NCBI GenBank assembly: GCA_003139095.1
Contig: PLHW01000062.1
Span: forward strand, 124,001 to 188,000
DNA from: Acidobacteriaceae bacterium
GTDB lineage: Bacteria; Acidobacteriota; Terriglobia; Terriglobales; Acidobacteriaceae
DNA: 64,000 bases
Direction of reading: 5' to 3'
Positions 41,329 to 50,309 of this stretch are shown piece after piece (the stretch's first letter is position 1; each line of letters begins with the position of its first letter). The notes below the pieces were generated by a model, which saw only the letters and a program-made list of their open reading frames with translations, was not told where the DNA came from and ran no database searches. The position numbers and the translations under genes are program-made.

Positions 41329-44300
41329 CTATGCGGCGCCGAACCTGACGGACACCAGTTTTGAGATGCCTGGCTCCTGCATGGTTACGCCGTAGAGGAC
41401 CGGGGCGATGCTCATGGTCTTCTTGCTGTGCGTGATGAGGATGAACTGCGTTTCGAGGCTCATCTCACGCACCAGTTCGGTGAAACGGCCGATGTTGGCC
41501 TCGTCGAGGGGGGCGTCCACCTCGTCGAGAATGCAGAAGGGGCTGGGTGTGTACTGGAAGATGCCGACCAGCAGCGCCAGAGCCGTGAGCGCCTTTTCGC
41601 CGCCGGAGAGCAGAAGAACATTCTGAAGTTTTTTGCCCGGGGGCGAGGCGACCACGTCAATGCCGCTCTCCGCGCTGTTTTCGAGATCGGTGAGGCGCAT
41701 GAAGGCGTCGCCGCCGCCAAAAAGTTTGCGGAAGGTGGACTGGAAGTTGGCATTGATTTTGTGGAAGGCCTCTTCGAATTTCTGGCGCGAGACCTGGTCA
41801 ATCTCTTTGATGGTGGCAGTAGTGTTCTGGATGGCGTCGATCAAATCCTTGCGTTGGGTTTCGAGGAACTGATGGCGCTCGGCGGTCTCTTTGTATTCTT
41901 CGAGGGCCATCATGTTGACGGGGCCCATGGCGTCGAGGCGAGCGCGCATGTCGCGGTTGGACTGATCGGCGGCGGCGAGTTCTTCGCCGATGAGGGGAGC
42001 AATCGTCGCGTCGGCCAGGAGCACGGGAGGTTCAATGCCCAACTCGTTGAGGCAGGTATCGGCGAGGTGTTGGAGGTCTGACGCGAGCTTGGCGGCCTGC
42101 GCCTGAAGCTCACCGCGGCGGTCGCGAGCGGAATCGAGTTGCTGGCGCGTTGTGCGGAGGAGTTCTTCGATTTCAGAGAGGCGCAGGCGAAGCTGTTCCG
42201 ACTCGCACTGAAGAAGATCCTGCCGCGTCTCGCAGACGTTGCGCTCCGATTCGAAGTCGACGAGTTGCGCGGCGAGCTGAAGATTTTCTTCCTGGCGCCG
42301 GGCGATCTCCTCGTGGGCGGATCGCATTTGGGTTTGCAGGGCGGTTGCGCGTTCCTGCATTTCGGCGGCGACGGTTTCAATGCGCTGCAGAAGCGCGCTG
42401 GCGGAACGATGGCGCTCCAGGAGCGTGGCGACGCGGGCGGAGCGTTCGGAGATGGTTTCCGCCGCGAAGTCGCGACGGGCGCGCAGGGCAGTGAGTTGAT
42501 CGTGGCTCGCGGCCAGTTGAGCCTCGAGCGCGACCTTCGATTCCTCGATCGCCGCCAGTTCGGACTGGCAGGATGCGATAAGTCGATCCTGTTCCTGGCG
42601 CTCGGAAGCGAGCCGATCAAGTTCGCGCGCGATGATTTCGATGCGCTCGCGGACACGCGTCATCTCGCCATCCAACTGCTGGAGCAAATGGCCGGAACTC
42701 ATGGCCTGCTTTTCGGCGTCGCGCTTCTCTTCTTCGAGGCGATCGAGCAGGGAAGCATGCTCGCGAATTTCGCGGCCCAGGGTGAGCGCCAGAATCTCTT
42801 TCTCGCGCAGGGCGCGCTCGAGTTCGTCGAGCAACTGAACCACGTCGCGCAGCTCGCGCTTCATGGAGAGCGGGCCTTCGCTGCGCTGCTTGCCGCCGGT
42901 CACGGTGACGTTGTGGAAGCACTCGCCGGACTGCGAGAGGAAAAAAGCGTCGGGGCTGGAGAGGGCAAGCTCGCGCCCAACGCTCGCATCAGGCACGATG
43001 TAGCCGTTGCCGAGCTTGGGGAGAATGACTTCGAGCGATTTGCCGAAGCCGTTGAGCACGCGGATCGAGTTCTTAAGTGGAAGAACGGTATCGTCGGCGG
43101 GCGCGTAGTGCGTGCTCTCATCGGCGACGAAAGAAAATTTCGCCTGCGAATCTTCGGGATGAACGAGGAAGGTGGCGCGGCCATCGACATCGGAGCGCAG
43201 GAGGCGGAGGCCTTCATCGGCGGCGTCCCAGCTTTTGACGACGATGTAATTCAATTCGTCGCGCAGGAAGTCTTCGACGACGCGCTCGTAGCGCGGCTCG
43301 ACCTCGAGGAAGTCGGCGAGGACGCCGGCGGGCATGTGTCCGCCTTGGAGGGCGCCCGACTGGAATAGACGGCGGACGGACTCGGTCGAATAACCGTGCT
43401 CGGCAATGATGGCTTCGAGGGAACCTTTTTTTCCGAGGGCGGTGGCGTATTCGGAGCGGATGGAATCGAGGTGGTGCTTGGTGTCCGTCTCATGGGCGCG
43501 CTTGGCCGCGAGCGTTTCGCGCAGGCTGGTGAGCTCGGCGAACAAGCCGCTGACGCGCTGGGAAACATTTTCGAACTCGAGCGCGAGCTGTCCGCGCTGG
43601 CCTCCGAAAGCTTCGGACTGTGTGAAGGCCGTGGCTTGTTCGGCGCGCAGGCGCTGCTCTTCGCGATCGATGCCGGCGAGGCGCTCCTGCCACTGCGTGA
43701 GCTGGTTGCGAAGGTGAGAGGCGTGGCCGACAGCTTCGAGGATTGAAGCGCGGCAAGACTCCTGCCCGCGTTCGAGAGCGGCCAGATCGGAGGTGGCGCC
43801 CGTGGCTTCCTGCTGCGCGAGCGCGAGCTCCTGCTGGGCGGAGGCGAGGTCGGCGGCGGCGGAGTCGAGGAGGCTGCGATGTTCGGCGCGCTCGGCTTCC
43901 AACTCCTGCAAACGCTGCGTCGCCTGCGCCAGTTCCGCTTCAGCAGAGGTGGTGCGCAGGGACAATTCGGCGGAGCGCTCCTCATTGGTGCGGATGCGCG
44001 CTTTGCCGCGGTCGGCATCGATGGCGATCTGGCTTAGGCGGTCGCGATTTTCGCGCGCCTCGGTTTCGATGGCGTAGCCGCGCTGGGTGCGGTCGGCGTG
44101 CTCGGCTTCCGATTGCTGGACGGCATCGGTCAACTCGTGAATCTGCTCGCCGAGTTCGTGGACCTGCGTGTTGAGCGAAGCGTTTTCGCGATCCATTTGC
44201 GTGAACTTGCTGGCGAGGACCACACGCAGGTTGGCGCGCATTTCGTCGCGCAGGCGGCCGTAGCGCTCCGCCTTGCTGGCCTGGCGTTTGAGCGAATTCA

Positions 44301-45288
44301 TCTGCCGCGTAACTTCTTCGAAGATGTCGTTGACGCGGTTGAGATTCAGCTTTGACTCTTCGAGGCGCGCTTCGGCGAGGCGCTTTTTGGTTTTGAATTT
44401 TGTGATGCCGGCAGCTTCCTCGATGATGTTGCGGCGATCGGTGGGACGGCTGCTGAGGATTTGGCCGATGCGGCCCTGCTCGATGAGCGCGTAGGACTCG
44501 GGGCCAAGACCCGTGCCCATGAAGAGCTCCTGAATATCGCGGAGGCGGCAGAGCTTGCCGTTGAGCAGGTATTCGCTGTCTCCGCTCCGGAAGAGGCGGC
44601 GCGTGACGGCGATTTCGCCGGCGTGCGCGGGCTGCTGATTGAACTTGCGGCGGCGGATTTTGAGGACGACTTGCGGCTGAACGACTTGTAGACCGGCGAT
44701 TGTGGTTGTGGTGACCGCGCTTTCGGCGGGCGCGGTTTGTGGAGACGCACTTTCCGTGACCTCGACACCTGCGATGTTGCCGGCGCCTACGCCGTCGCTC
44801 GACTCAGTTGCCGCTGACTCACTTGCCGCGCTGCCGGCCGCAGCACTTGCGGATGAACCTTCAACCTCTTCAGCCTTTCCCGGCTGGGCTTCTTCTACGG
44901 CGCGCTCGGTTTCAGCGGCGGCTTGCGTGCGCAATCCGGCCTCGTCCCAGTTCTCTTCGATCAAATCGTCCTGGATTTCAATCTCGGTGGGCGCGCTGGA
45001 ATCGGCACCGGAGTAGACTTCGGGATCGATCAACGTCAGGCTGACTTCCGCCATGCCGGTGGGATTGCGATCGCGCGTGCCGGCGAAGATGACGTCTTCC
45101 ATGCGCGAGCCGCGGAGGGTTTTGGCCGACTGCTCGCCGAGCACCCACGAGATGGCGTCGGCGATATTGGATTTGCCGCAACCGTTGGGGCCGATGATGG
45201 CCGCGATGCCTTCGCCGTGAAACTTCAGCTCGGTGCGATCGCAGAAGGATTTGAATCCGAGAATTTGCAGCTTCTTGAGTTTGAGCAA
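41329..45288 (-). CDS. smc: SMC chromosome segregation ATPase with large head insert
   Basis: 1319 residues; most bacterial SMC are near 1180. Start is TTG at 45288-45286, which places AAGGAG five bases upstream and gives the family start MLKLKKLQILGFKSF; a GTG two codons before it would overlap AAGGAG. Walker A IIGPNGCGKSN near residue 32; Q-loop region VLGEQSAKTLRGS near 49; then an Ala/Ser/Thr/Glu-rich insert from about 89 to 222 that other SMC lack; GEIAVTRRLFRSGDSEYL resumes the head. Two long coiled coils flank a hinge near residues 645-820 (GGHMPAGVLADFLEVEPRYE). C-terminal signature LLSGGEKALTALALL and Walker B FCILDEVDAPLDEANI. No scpA/scpB nearby. Confidence 0.95.
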   Translation of the reverse strand: MLKLKKLQILGFKSFCDRTELKFHGEGIAAIIGPNGCGKSNIADAISWVLGEQSAKTLRGSRMEDVIFAGTRDRNPTGMAEVSLTLIDPEVYSGADSSAPTEIEIQDDLIEENWDEAGLRTQAAAETERAVEEAQPGKAEEVEGSSASAAAGSAASESAATESSDGVGAGNIAGVEVTESASPQTAPAESAVTTTTIAGLQVVQPQVVLKIRRRKFNQQPAHAGEIAVTRRLFRSGDSEYLLNGKLCRLRDIQELFMGTGLGPESYALIEQGRIGQILSSRPTDRRNIIEEAAGITKFKTKKRLAEARLEESKLNLNRVNDIFEEVTRQMNSLKRQASKAERYGRLRDEMRANLRVVLASKFTQMDRENASLNTQVHELGEQIHELTDAVQQSEAEHADRTQRGYAIETEARENRDRLSQIAIDADRGKARIRTNEERSAELSLRTTSAEAELAQATQRLQELEAERAEHRSLLDSAAADLASAQQELALAQQEATGATSDLAALERGQESCRASILEAVGHASHLRNQLTQWQERLAGIDREEQRLRAEQATAFTQSEAFGGQRGQLALEFENVSQRVSGLFAELTSLRETLAAKRAHETDTKHHLDSIRSEYATALGKKGSLEAIIAEHGYSTESVRRLFQSGALQGGHMPAGVLADFLEVEPRYERVVEDFLRDELNYIVVKSWDAADEGLRLLRSDVDGRATFLVHPEDSQAKFSFVADESTHYAPADDTVLPLKNSIRVLNGFGKSLEVILPKLGNGYIVPDASVGRELALSSPDAFFLSQSGECFHNVTVTGGKQRSEGPLSMKRELRDVVQLLDELERALREKEILALTLGREIREHASLLDRLEEEKRDAEKQAMSSGHLLQQLDGEMTRVRERIEIIARELDRLASERQEQDRLIASCQSELAAIEESKVALEAQLAASHDQLTALRARRDFAAETISERSARVATLLERHRSASALLQRIETVAAEMQERATALQTQMRSAHEEIARRQEENLQLAAQLVDFESERNVCETRQDLLQCESEQLRLRLSEIEELLRTTRQQLDSARDRRGELQAQAAKLASDLQHLADTCLNELGIEPPVLLADATIAPLIGEELAAADQSNRDMRARLDAMGPVNMMALEEYKETAERHQFLETQRKDLIDAIQNTTATIKEIDQVSRQKFEEAFHKINANFQSTFRKLFGGGDAFMRLTDLENSAESGIDVVASPPGKKLQNVLLLSGGEKALTALALLVGIFQYTPSPFCILDEVDAPLDEANIGRFTELVREMSLETQFILITHSKKTMSIAPVLYGVTMQEPGISKLVSVRFGAA

Positions 45289-45800
45289 GGTCACTCCTTA
45301 ATGCTGACTGCTGATGCGACCACAATGTCTGACGCCGAAAGCCTGCCGCTGGTGGCATCGGCGTCTGCATGTTGCGCGGATTATGTCCGCGTTGCGCGCT
45401 GGCTGGGTGCCCTGCTGCCGCGTTTGGCGGAGCCTCGCGGGAGTAACTGCCGAGGTTCCTCCTAGTCGCGTGCTGAGGCGCTTCGTCGGAAAACCGATTT
45501 TTGCACCCCGGCGTTTCACCAACTCTAAAGGCGAAAGGTGGGACGGGTCAAGTAGTAAAACACCATATATGGGGGCCCGTTTTCCACTACCGCCTTTAGT
45601 TGCACAGGCACTGCAGCAATTGCGCGTAAATATCAGGTGAGGAAAGGGAATTCAACTACGAGGTGGGGGAACCGCCAGAGCTAGAAATACTGTAGCGCCG
45701 GGTGGCGGCGGATGCAATGGCCGAATGTGCATCGCGCGGCGTTGCAGTGCCATGGCAAGCCGCGCTTCAGAATCTCATCGGCAATAATCTACTCGCGGAA
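45289..45800. other. Gap without a recognisable gene
   Basis: 512 bases between smc and the flavoprotein. Frames here are short or shadow-like. Near 45.56 kb a stretch ACACCATATATGGGGGCC is AT-rich and could be a promoter; nothing else stands out. Confidence 0.45.
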
Positions 45801-47792
45801 TCAACCCGCATGATTTGTCACCTCTATCATTACCATCTCATCCACGGCGCGACGGGCCTGATCGATGGCGGCTTCGGTTTCAGCGATGGCGGCGGAATCG
45901 CAATTGGCGATGGTGATGCGACCGAAAGGTTGGCGGCCGATGACCCACGGTTCTTCCCCCTCTTTCCAATCGGGATCGAAGAGAGAGTTCGGCATGAACG
46001 AGTAGCCGTGCGCCCAGCGATTGACGGTGATGCCGGCGATGTCGCGAGCGGGGTCGAAGCCTGAAGAGCCGAGCATGGCGCCGAGTTGCGAGCGGATGTT
46101 GCGCTCGAATGTGGTGAAGGGAGTTTCCATCAGCTCCTGGCGTCCGGCGCGGTTTTGCTCGCGAGCCGTCATGCCGGGTTGGCAGGGCGTGCGCAGCATA
46201 AAGAGGACCATGGGCTCTTCGGGATTGCTGGGGAAATGATAGGTGCCCATGCTGACCGGGAAATCGAGGGCGGTGAAGCAGTGATAGCTGCCGGGCGAGA
46301 CGATCTGATGCACGCCGAGTTTGTGGAAGCTGGTCCAGTTCGAGATGGCGACGTGGGTGTAGACGAGCGGCGACTTCACCAAGTAGGAGAGCGATTGGCG
46401 CTGCTTCTCGGGAAGTTCGGGGCAGATGTAGGGGATCATGACGTTGTAGCAGGCGAGAATGCAGTGGGAGGCGCGGACGGTTTGCAGCTTGCCGCCCCGG
46501 TCGTAGGCGATTTCGACCTGCTTTGCGGTGTGCGCGGGGCCAACGTGACTGACGTGAACGGCGGTGCTGTTGAGGCGAATGCGCACGGGCGAGGCGGGAT
46601 CGTCGAGACGGCTGTAGTCGGCGCGCGCGGTTACGACGTCGTCCATGGTGTGGCCGGGAATGGAGCCGGGCACGAGCGTGCGCACCAGCAGGCGCGCGAC
46701 CGAGGCGTTGCCGTCGGGGAAATGGAAGATGTAGGGCTCGGTCTGGCGGTGCTTGATCTTCGCCGAGTCGGTTGAAGGTTCTTCAAGTTTGAGGCCGTCG
46801 AAGCCAGCGTAGGTCATGGCGCCGTAGTCGTCGCCCATCTGATAGCAATCGAGCGCGGAGACGGCATCGATACCGATGGCGAAGAGGTCATTCGTATAGG
46901 ACTGGAAGAAGGGAAGCGCGGCGGGATTGAGGCCGCAGATCTTGGTGAGGAAATCGGCGTAGCTGGTTTTGTGCAGGCGCTCGAGTTTCTGCTTGCGGGT
47001 GAGTCCGTGGAGATAGTCTTTTTTCTCGGTGTAGACGCGGATGAGGTCGTCGCGGACGGCGGGGGGTAGGGGCGAGTTTTTCAGGAACTCGGGCCAAGGC
47101 GTTTTGCCCATGCCGGGGACGATGCGATCCTCGCCGAAGGTGGCCTTGTCGTAGAACATCGCGCTGCCGAGATTGCTGTAGAGCTTGCGGTCGAAGTCCT
47201 TGTAGAAGCGCTGCACGTCGATGCCGAGATCGACGAGGAGGCCCTTGGCCACTTTGCTGTAGAGGGCGGGATGCTCGATGGACATAGTGCCGCCGTGAGC
47301 GAGGAGGGTGCGGTCGCCGACGCGGAATTCGTTGCGCTTGGCGTGGCCGCCGAAGTCGTCGTGATTGTCGAGGAGGAGGATGCGGGCCTTTTTGCCGGCG
47401 CGCTGGCGATAGAAGTAGGCGGCTGCGAGACCGCTGATGCCGGCGCCGACGATGACGAGATCGTAGGTTTCCCCGGTGGTTTCGGGCTTGCCGGGGGAAT
47501 CCCAGGAGTCGCCGTCGCGGAGTCCGTGGGCATAGGTGTAGCTGCCATCGTGGTCGCCGCGCATGCCCATGAGGGCGGGCGGATAGTAGTTGGGCGAGCT
47601 TTGGGAAGCGGGAGGCGTATCGCCGAAAGCGAGCGCCGAGCGCGGGATTACGGCGCCTCCGATGGTAAGCGCGACCCCGTTGAGGAAATCGCGGCGGGAG
47701 ATGCTGCGGTGCATGCCAAGGTCTTGGTCGTGGTTGGTGTTGAGCGAATCGTGATTCTGAGTATTGTTGCGGCGTAGATCGTCGTTGCTCAT
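45801..47792 (-). CDS. Tat-exported FAD-dependent amine oxidase (spermidine-dehydrogenase-like)
   Basis: 663 residues from the ATG at 47790-47792. The N-terminus contains a Tat signal, SISRRDFLNGVALTIGGAV near residue 30, so the folded flavoprotein goes to the periplasm. FAD-binding YDLVIVGAGISGLAAAYFYR near 110, LLLDNHDDFGGHAKRNEF near 138, and HGGTMSIEHPALYSKVAKG. The size and these landmarks fit the flavin amine oxidase branch that includes Pseudomonas spermidine dehydrogenase; the substrate is not proven. The C-terminus (ANCDSAAIAETEAAIDQARR) closes the FAD domain. Confidence 0.82.
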   Translation of the reverse strand: MSNDDLRRNNTQNHDSLNTNHDQDLGMHRSISRRDFLNGVALTIGGAVIPRSALAFGDTPPASQSSPNYYPPALMGMRGDHDGSYTYAHGLRDGDSWDSPGKPETTGETYDLVIVGAGISGLAAAYFYRQRAGKKARILLLDNHDDFGGHAKRNEFRVGDRTLLAHGGTMSIEHPALYSKVAKGLLVDLGIDVQRFYKDFDRKLYSNLGSAMFYDKATFGEDRIVPGMGKTPWPEFLKNSPLPPAVRDDLIRVYTEKKDYLHGLTRKQKLERLHKTSYADFLTKICGLNPAALPFFQSYTNDLFAIGIDAVSALDCYQMGDDYGAMTYAGFDGLKLEEPSTDSAKIKHRQTEPYIFHFPDGNASVARLLVRTLVPGSIPGHTMDDVVTARADYSRLDDPASPVRIRLNSTAVHVSHVGPAHTAKQVEIAYDRGGKLQTVRASHCILACYNVMIPYICPELPEKQRQSLSYLVKSPLVYTHVAISNWTSFHKLGVHQIVSPGSYHCFTALDFPVSMGTYHFPSNPEEPMVLFMLRTPCQPGMTAREQNRAGRQELMETPFTTFERNIRSQLGAMLGSSGFDPARDIAGITVNRWAHGYSFMPNSLFDPDWKEGEEPWVIGRQPFGRITIANCDSAAIAETEAAIDQARRAVDEMVMIEVTNHAG

Positions 47793-48017
47793 AGGAGGGC
47801 CCGAACCGCCGACCATTATAGCGCTGGGTTGGTCGGGCAGGCTGTTTTAGAGCATGACAACAATGTTTTGGCGGATTAAGAGAGCTTATGCATCGTTGGT
47901 CATGGGGGGATCGTGGCGCGATCAGAAAGAGCCGGATGTCAACAGAGCAAGGTAAACCCGGTCAAGAAGAGTCTGGAAATGTGTCGGCCATCTTATTGAA
48001 AAATAAATATCTTACGT

Positions 48018-48149
48018 CTAAGTCCTTACTTTTTCAAAGATCTCGGAAGAGACTCAGCTAAGTTGTTGATTCTAAATAATAACCTAAGTCCTTATTCCTC
48101 AACGATCTAGCGGGAATTTCCAGCTAACCAATTGATTCCAAAAGATCGA
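48018..48149. repeat. AT-rich imperfect tandem repeat, 66-bp period
   Basis: Two units start CTAAGTCCTTA at 48018 and 48084. Shared blocks in order: CTAAGTCCTTA, TCAANGATCT, CAGCTAA and TTGATTC. The stretch is far richer in A/T than its flanks and has no coding potential. It lies upstream of the flavoprotein gene and downstream of ispA. Confidence 0.7.
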
Positions 48150-48241
48150 CTAAAGCGACATATGTTACTAAATGGTATATAGAATCTGATCGCGTGGCGA
48201 GGGTAGGGGTGCTTCGGCTGCGGTTGAGCTTCGCATTCTCA

Positions 48242-48312
48242 CCCCAGCACACGAAAACCCGGCGTGCTGGGGGCCCCGATTCGCGAAGCTCAGTCCTCGC
48301 TCAGCATGACAG
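48242..48312. repeat. Hairpin plus dispersed CTCAGCATGACA repeat
   Basis: CCCCAGCAC and GTGCTGGGG (48242-48250 and 48264-48272) pair perfectly; the following GAAGCTCAGTCCTCGCTCAG ends in CATGACAGGG, matching the repeat family at 5.4 and 34.3 kb. It may also act as the terminator of ispA on the minus strand. Confidence 0.55.
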
Positions 48313-48345
48313 GGTTGGAGGCATGTCAACAGAACCGGTTTATCT

Positions 48346-49338
48346 CTAATTCTTTCTTGCTACCAGATAGCGCGCGAGGTCTTTCAGCGTGGTGGCACGG
48401 TCGCCGAATTTGTCGAGTTGCGTGCAGGCGCGCTCGACCAGTGCGTCGGCTTTGTGGAGGGATTCTTCGACGCCGAAGAGAGCGGGATAGGTGGCTTTTT
48501 CGGCGGCGGTGTCTTTGCCGGCGGTTTTGCCGAGTTGCTCGGAGGTCTGGGTTACGTCGAGCACGTCATCGACGATTTGAAATGCTAGGCCGATGGACTG
48601 GCCGTAGATTCGGAGGCGGTCGGTGTCAGATGAATCGGTGTCAGACAAATCAGTGTCGGATAAATCGGCGCCGGCATAGAGGCCTCCGCTGACGACGCTG
48701 GCGGTGATGAGGGCGGCGGTTTTTGAGCGGTGAATATATTCGAGGGTGGCGAGGTCGGGTTTTTTGTGCTCGGCTTCAAGGTCGATGACCTGTCCGCCGA
48801 TCATGCCGTCGATGGTGCCGGTGGCATGGGCGATTTCGCGGATGATGGCGACGCGGGCCTCGGCGGGGCAGCGGAGTTGCGCGAGCACCTCATAGGCCTG
48901 CGTCTGCAAAGCGTCGCCGGCGAGGATGGCGATGGCCTCGCCGAATGCCTTGTGGCAGGTGGGACGGCCGCGGCGCAGGTCATCGTTATCGAGCGCGGGC
49001 AGATCATCGTGAATCAGCGAATAGGTGTGGAGCATTTCGAGGGCGGCGCCGAGACTTTCGATACCGGCGGGAAGGGGAGCGATGTCGGCGAGGGCCTCGG
49101 AGGCATAGCAGGGACTGCTCGCCACCGCCGCGGCGCGAGATGCGCGCGCCAACGATACAGCCGTGATCATGCGGCCCGCTTCCATGCAGAGAATGGGGCG
49201 CAGGCGTTTGCCGCCGGCGAACACGCTGTGGCGCATGGCCTGATGAATGGACGTGGGATGCTCGGTTGCGGCCGGCAAAAGCCGTTCGAGCGCGGCATCG
49301 GCGGCGGCGCGGCCTTGCTCCAGAATTTGTTTCAGCAT
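48346..49338 (-). CDS. ispA: Short-chain polyprenyl diphosphate synthase
   Basis: 330 residues from ATG 49336-49338. Condenses isopentenyl diphosphate onto allylic diphosphates to make geranyl/farnesyl-PP. FAGGKRLRPILC near residue 40 (diphosphate-binding), first Asp-rich motif HDDLPALDNDDLRRGRP near 107, GDALQTQAYEVL near 136, and second Asp-rich motif FQIVDDVLDVT near 252. A three-copy 15-base repeat (48622-48666) adds SDTDLSDTDSSDTD between helices. IspA is part of the undecaprenyl/quinone supply; xseB lies two genes upstream, a common link. Confidence 0.93.
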   Translation of the reverse strand: MLKQILEQGRAAADAALERLLPAATEHPTSIHQAMRHSVFAGGKRLRPILCMEAGRMITAVSLARASRAAAVASSPCYASEALADIAPLPAGIESLGAALEMLHTYSLIHDDLPALDNDDLRRGRPTCHKAFGEAIAILAGDALQTQAYEVLAQLRCPAEARVAIIREIAHATGTIDGMIGGQVIDLEAEHKKPDLATLEYIHRSKTAALITASVVSGGLYAGADLSDTDLSDTDSSDTDRLRIYGQSIGLAFQIVDDVLDVTQTSEQLGKTAGKDTAAEKATYPALFGVEESLHKADALVERACTQLDKFGDRATTLKDLARYLVARKN

Positions 49339-49421
49339 GGCAAGGAAGTATAACAATCAATGGGCGCGGTGATCAGCGACTTACACCGCGATTATTGCCG
49401 CAGCAAGACTTGCTGAAATAA

Positions 49422-49447
49422 AAAAGGACGCCCGCAGGCGTCCTTTT
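49422..49447 (-). terminator. Rho-independent terminator of the receiver gene
   Basis: AAAAGGACGCC-CGCA-GGCGTCCTTTT; on the minus strand it ends in TTTTTT. It lies 15 bases after the stop of the receiver-like gene, separating it from ispA. Confidence 0.85.
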
Positions 49448-49461
49448 GTTGAACCAAGTTT

Positions 49462-49830
49462 CTAAGCTGCGGCGGCCATACCGTGGGCGCGTTCGCGCAG
49501 CACGGAGCGGACGACTTCTTCGTTGCGTGGTTCGCAAACGTCGGTGGCGCCTTCGTTCATGGCTTCAGTCCAGAGATCTTCGTCGGCCAGGCGGTGCGTG
49601 GCAACGATGCAGAGCGAAGGGAATTCGCGGTGCAGATTTCGGAGTGCGTCAGTGCGCGATGTTTCCAGATCCAGCACCAGCACGTTGGCCCCATGCCGAG
49701 TGATGGCCGATCGAACTTCCTCATAATGCTTTACGAGATTAACCGGACCAAAATGTTGGGAAAGACTGGCCCCAAGAGCTTGAGCAGTTCTGGGGTCGTT
49801 GTGATAGATCAACAGGCTGAGTGCTTCCAT
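49462..49830 (-). CDS. Stand-alone atypical receiver-domain protein
   Basis: 122 residues with the length and strand pattern of a CheY-like receiver: SLLIYHNDPRTAQALG at the start, ANVLVLDLETSRTDA near 48 with the phospho-acceptor position, LCIVATHRLADED near 72 and EGATDVCEP near 93. The usual acidic pair (DD) is HND, and the conserved Lys of strand 5 is Glu (CEPRNEE), so phosphorylation may not occur. It is followed by a terminator and lies between xseB and ispA. Output partner unknown. Confidence 0.8.
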   Translation of the reverse strand: MEALSLLIYHNDPRTAQALGASLSQHFGPVNLVKHYEEVRSAITRHGANVLVLDLETSRTDALRNLHREFPSLCIVATHRLADEDLWTEAMNEGATDVCEPRNEEVVRSVLRERAHGMAAAA

Positions 49831-49925
49831 ACATCCCCCTGACTTTCACCGCAGGCGCGGTGTAGCCTTTGGCTGCGGACAGCAGTTGCCACCACAGGCG
49901 TGAGTGTCTCCGAGCGCGAACGGCG

Positions 49926-50159
49926 TTACTTGCGCAGCGCCTTCTCGGTCGGGGGCTCGAACGGTTCAGTTTGGAGCTTGCCGTTCTGTTTTAACAGAAT
50001 CTCTACTTTTCCTTCCGCCTCCTCAAGTTGCTTGCGGCAGGTGGCGGAGAGTTGCATGCCTTCTTCAAACAGGGTCAGAGACCTTTCCAGCGGAACCTCC
50101 CCTTTCTCTAGTTCCAAGACGATCTTCTCGAGCCGCTCGAGGCATTCTTCAAACTTCAC
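49926..50159 (-). CDS. xseB: Exodeoxyribonuclease VII small subunit
   Basis: 77 residues from GTG 50157-50159, with AGGAG ten bases upstream; longer in-frame openings back to 50261 are unlikely since XseB proteins are about 80 residues. FEECLERLEKIVLELEKGEV and PLERSLTLFEEGMQL near residue 22 form the coiled-coil XseB fold. It partners XseA (not in the window) to make ExoVII, which degrades single-stranded DNA. It lies downstream of the methyltransferase/MTHFR fusion. Confidence 0.92.
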   Translation of the reverse strand: MKFEECLERLEKIVLELEKGEVPLERSLTLFEEGMQLSATCRKQLEEAEGKVEILLKQNGKLQTEPFEPPTEKALRK

Positions 50160-50309
50160 CAATCGATCTGCTCCTAAGCTGTATTGTAATGCCGTTTCGC
50201 GCAGGAAATGTCCAGAAAATTGTGAAAGAACGCATAATTTCTTGGACGCGATAAGTTCCAAAATAGGTTTGGCAGAGCGACTGAACGGCTGGTCGGGCGG
50301 AATGACAGG

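Noticed and set aside
42139-43368. 409-codon frame opposite smc
   Set aside because: No domains, unusual composition, lies wholly inside smc.
49422-49447. Hairpin as terminator of ispA
   Set aside because: ispA is transcribed away from it; the hairpin lies after the receiver gene on the minus strand.
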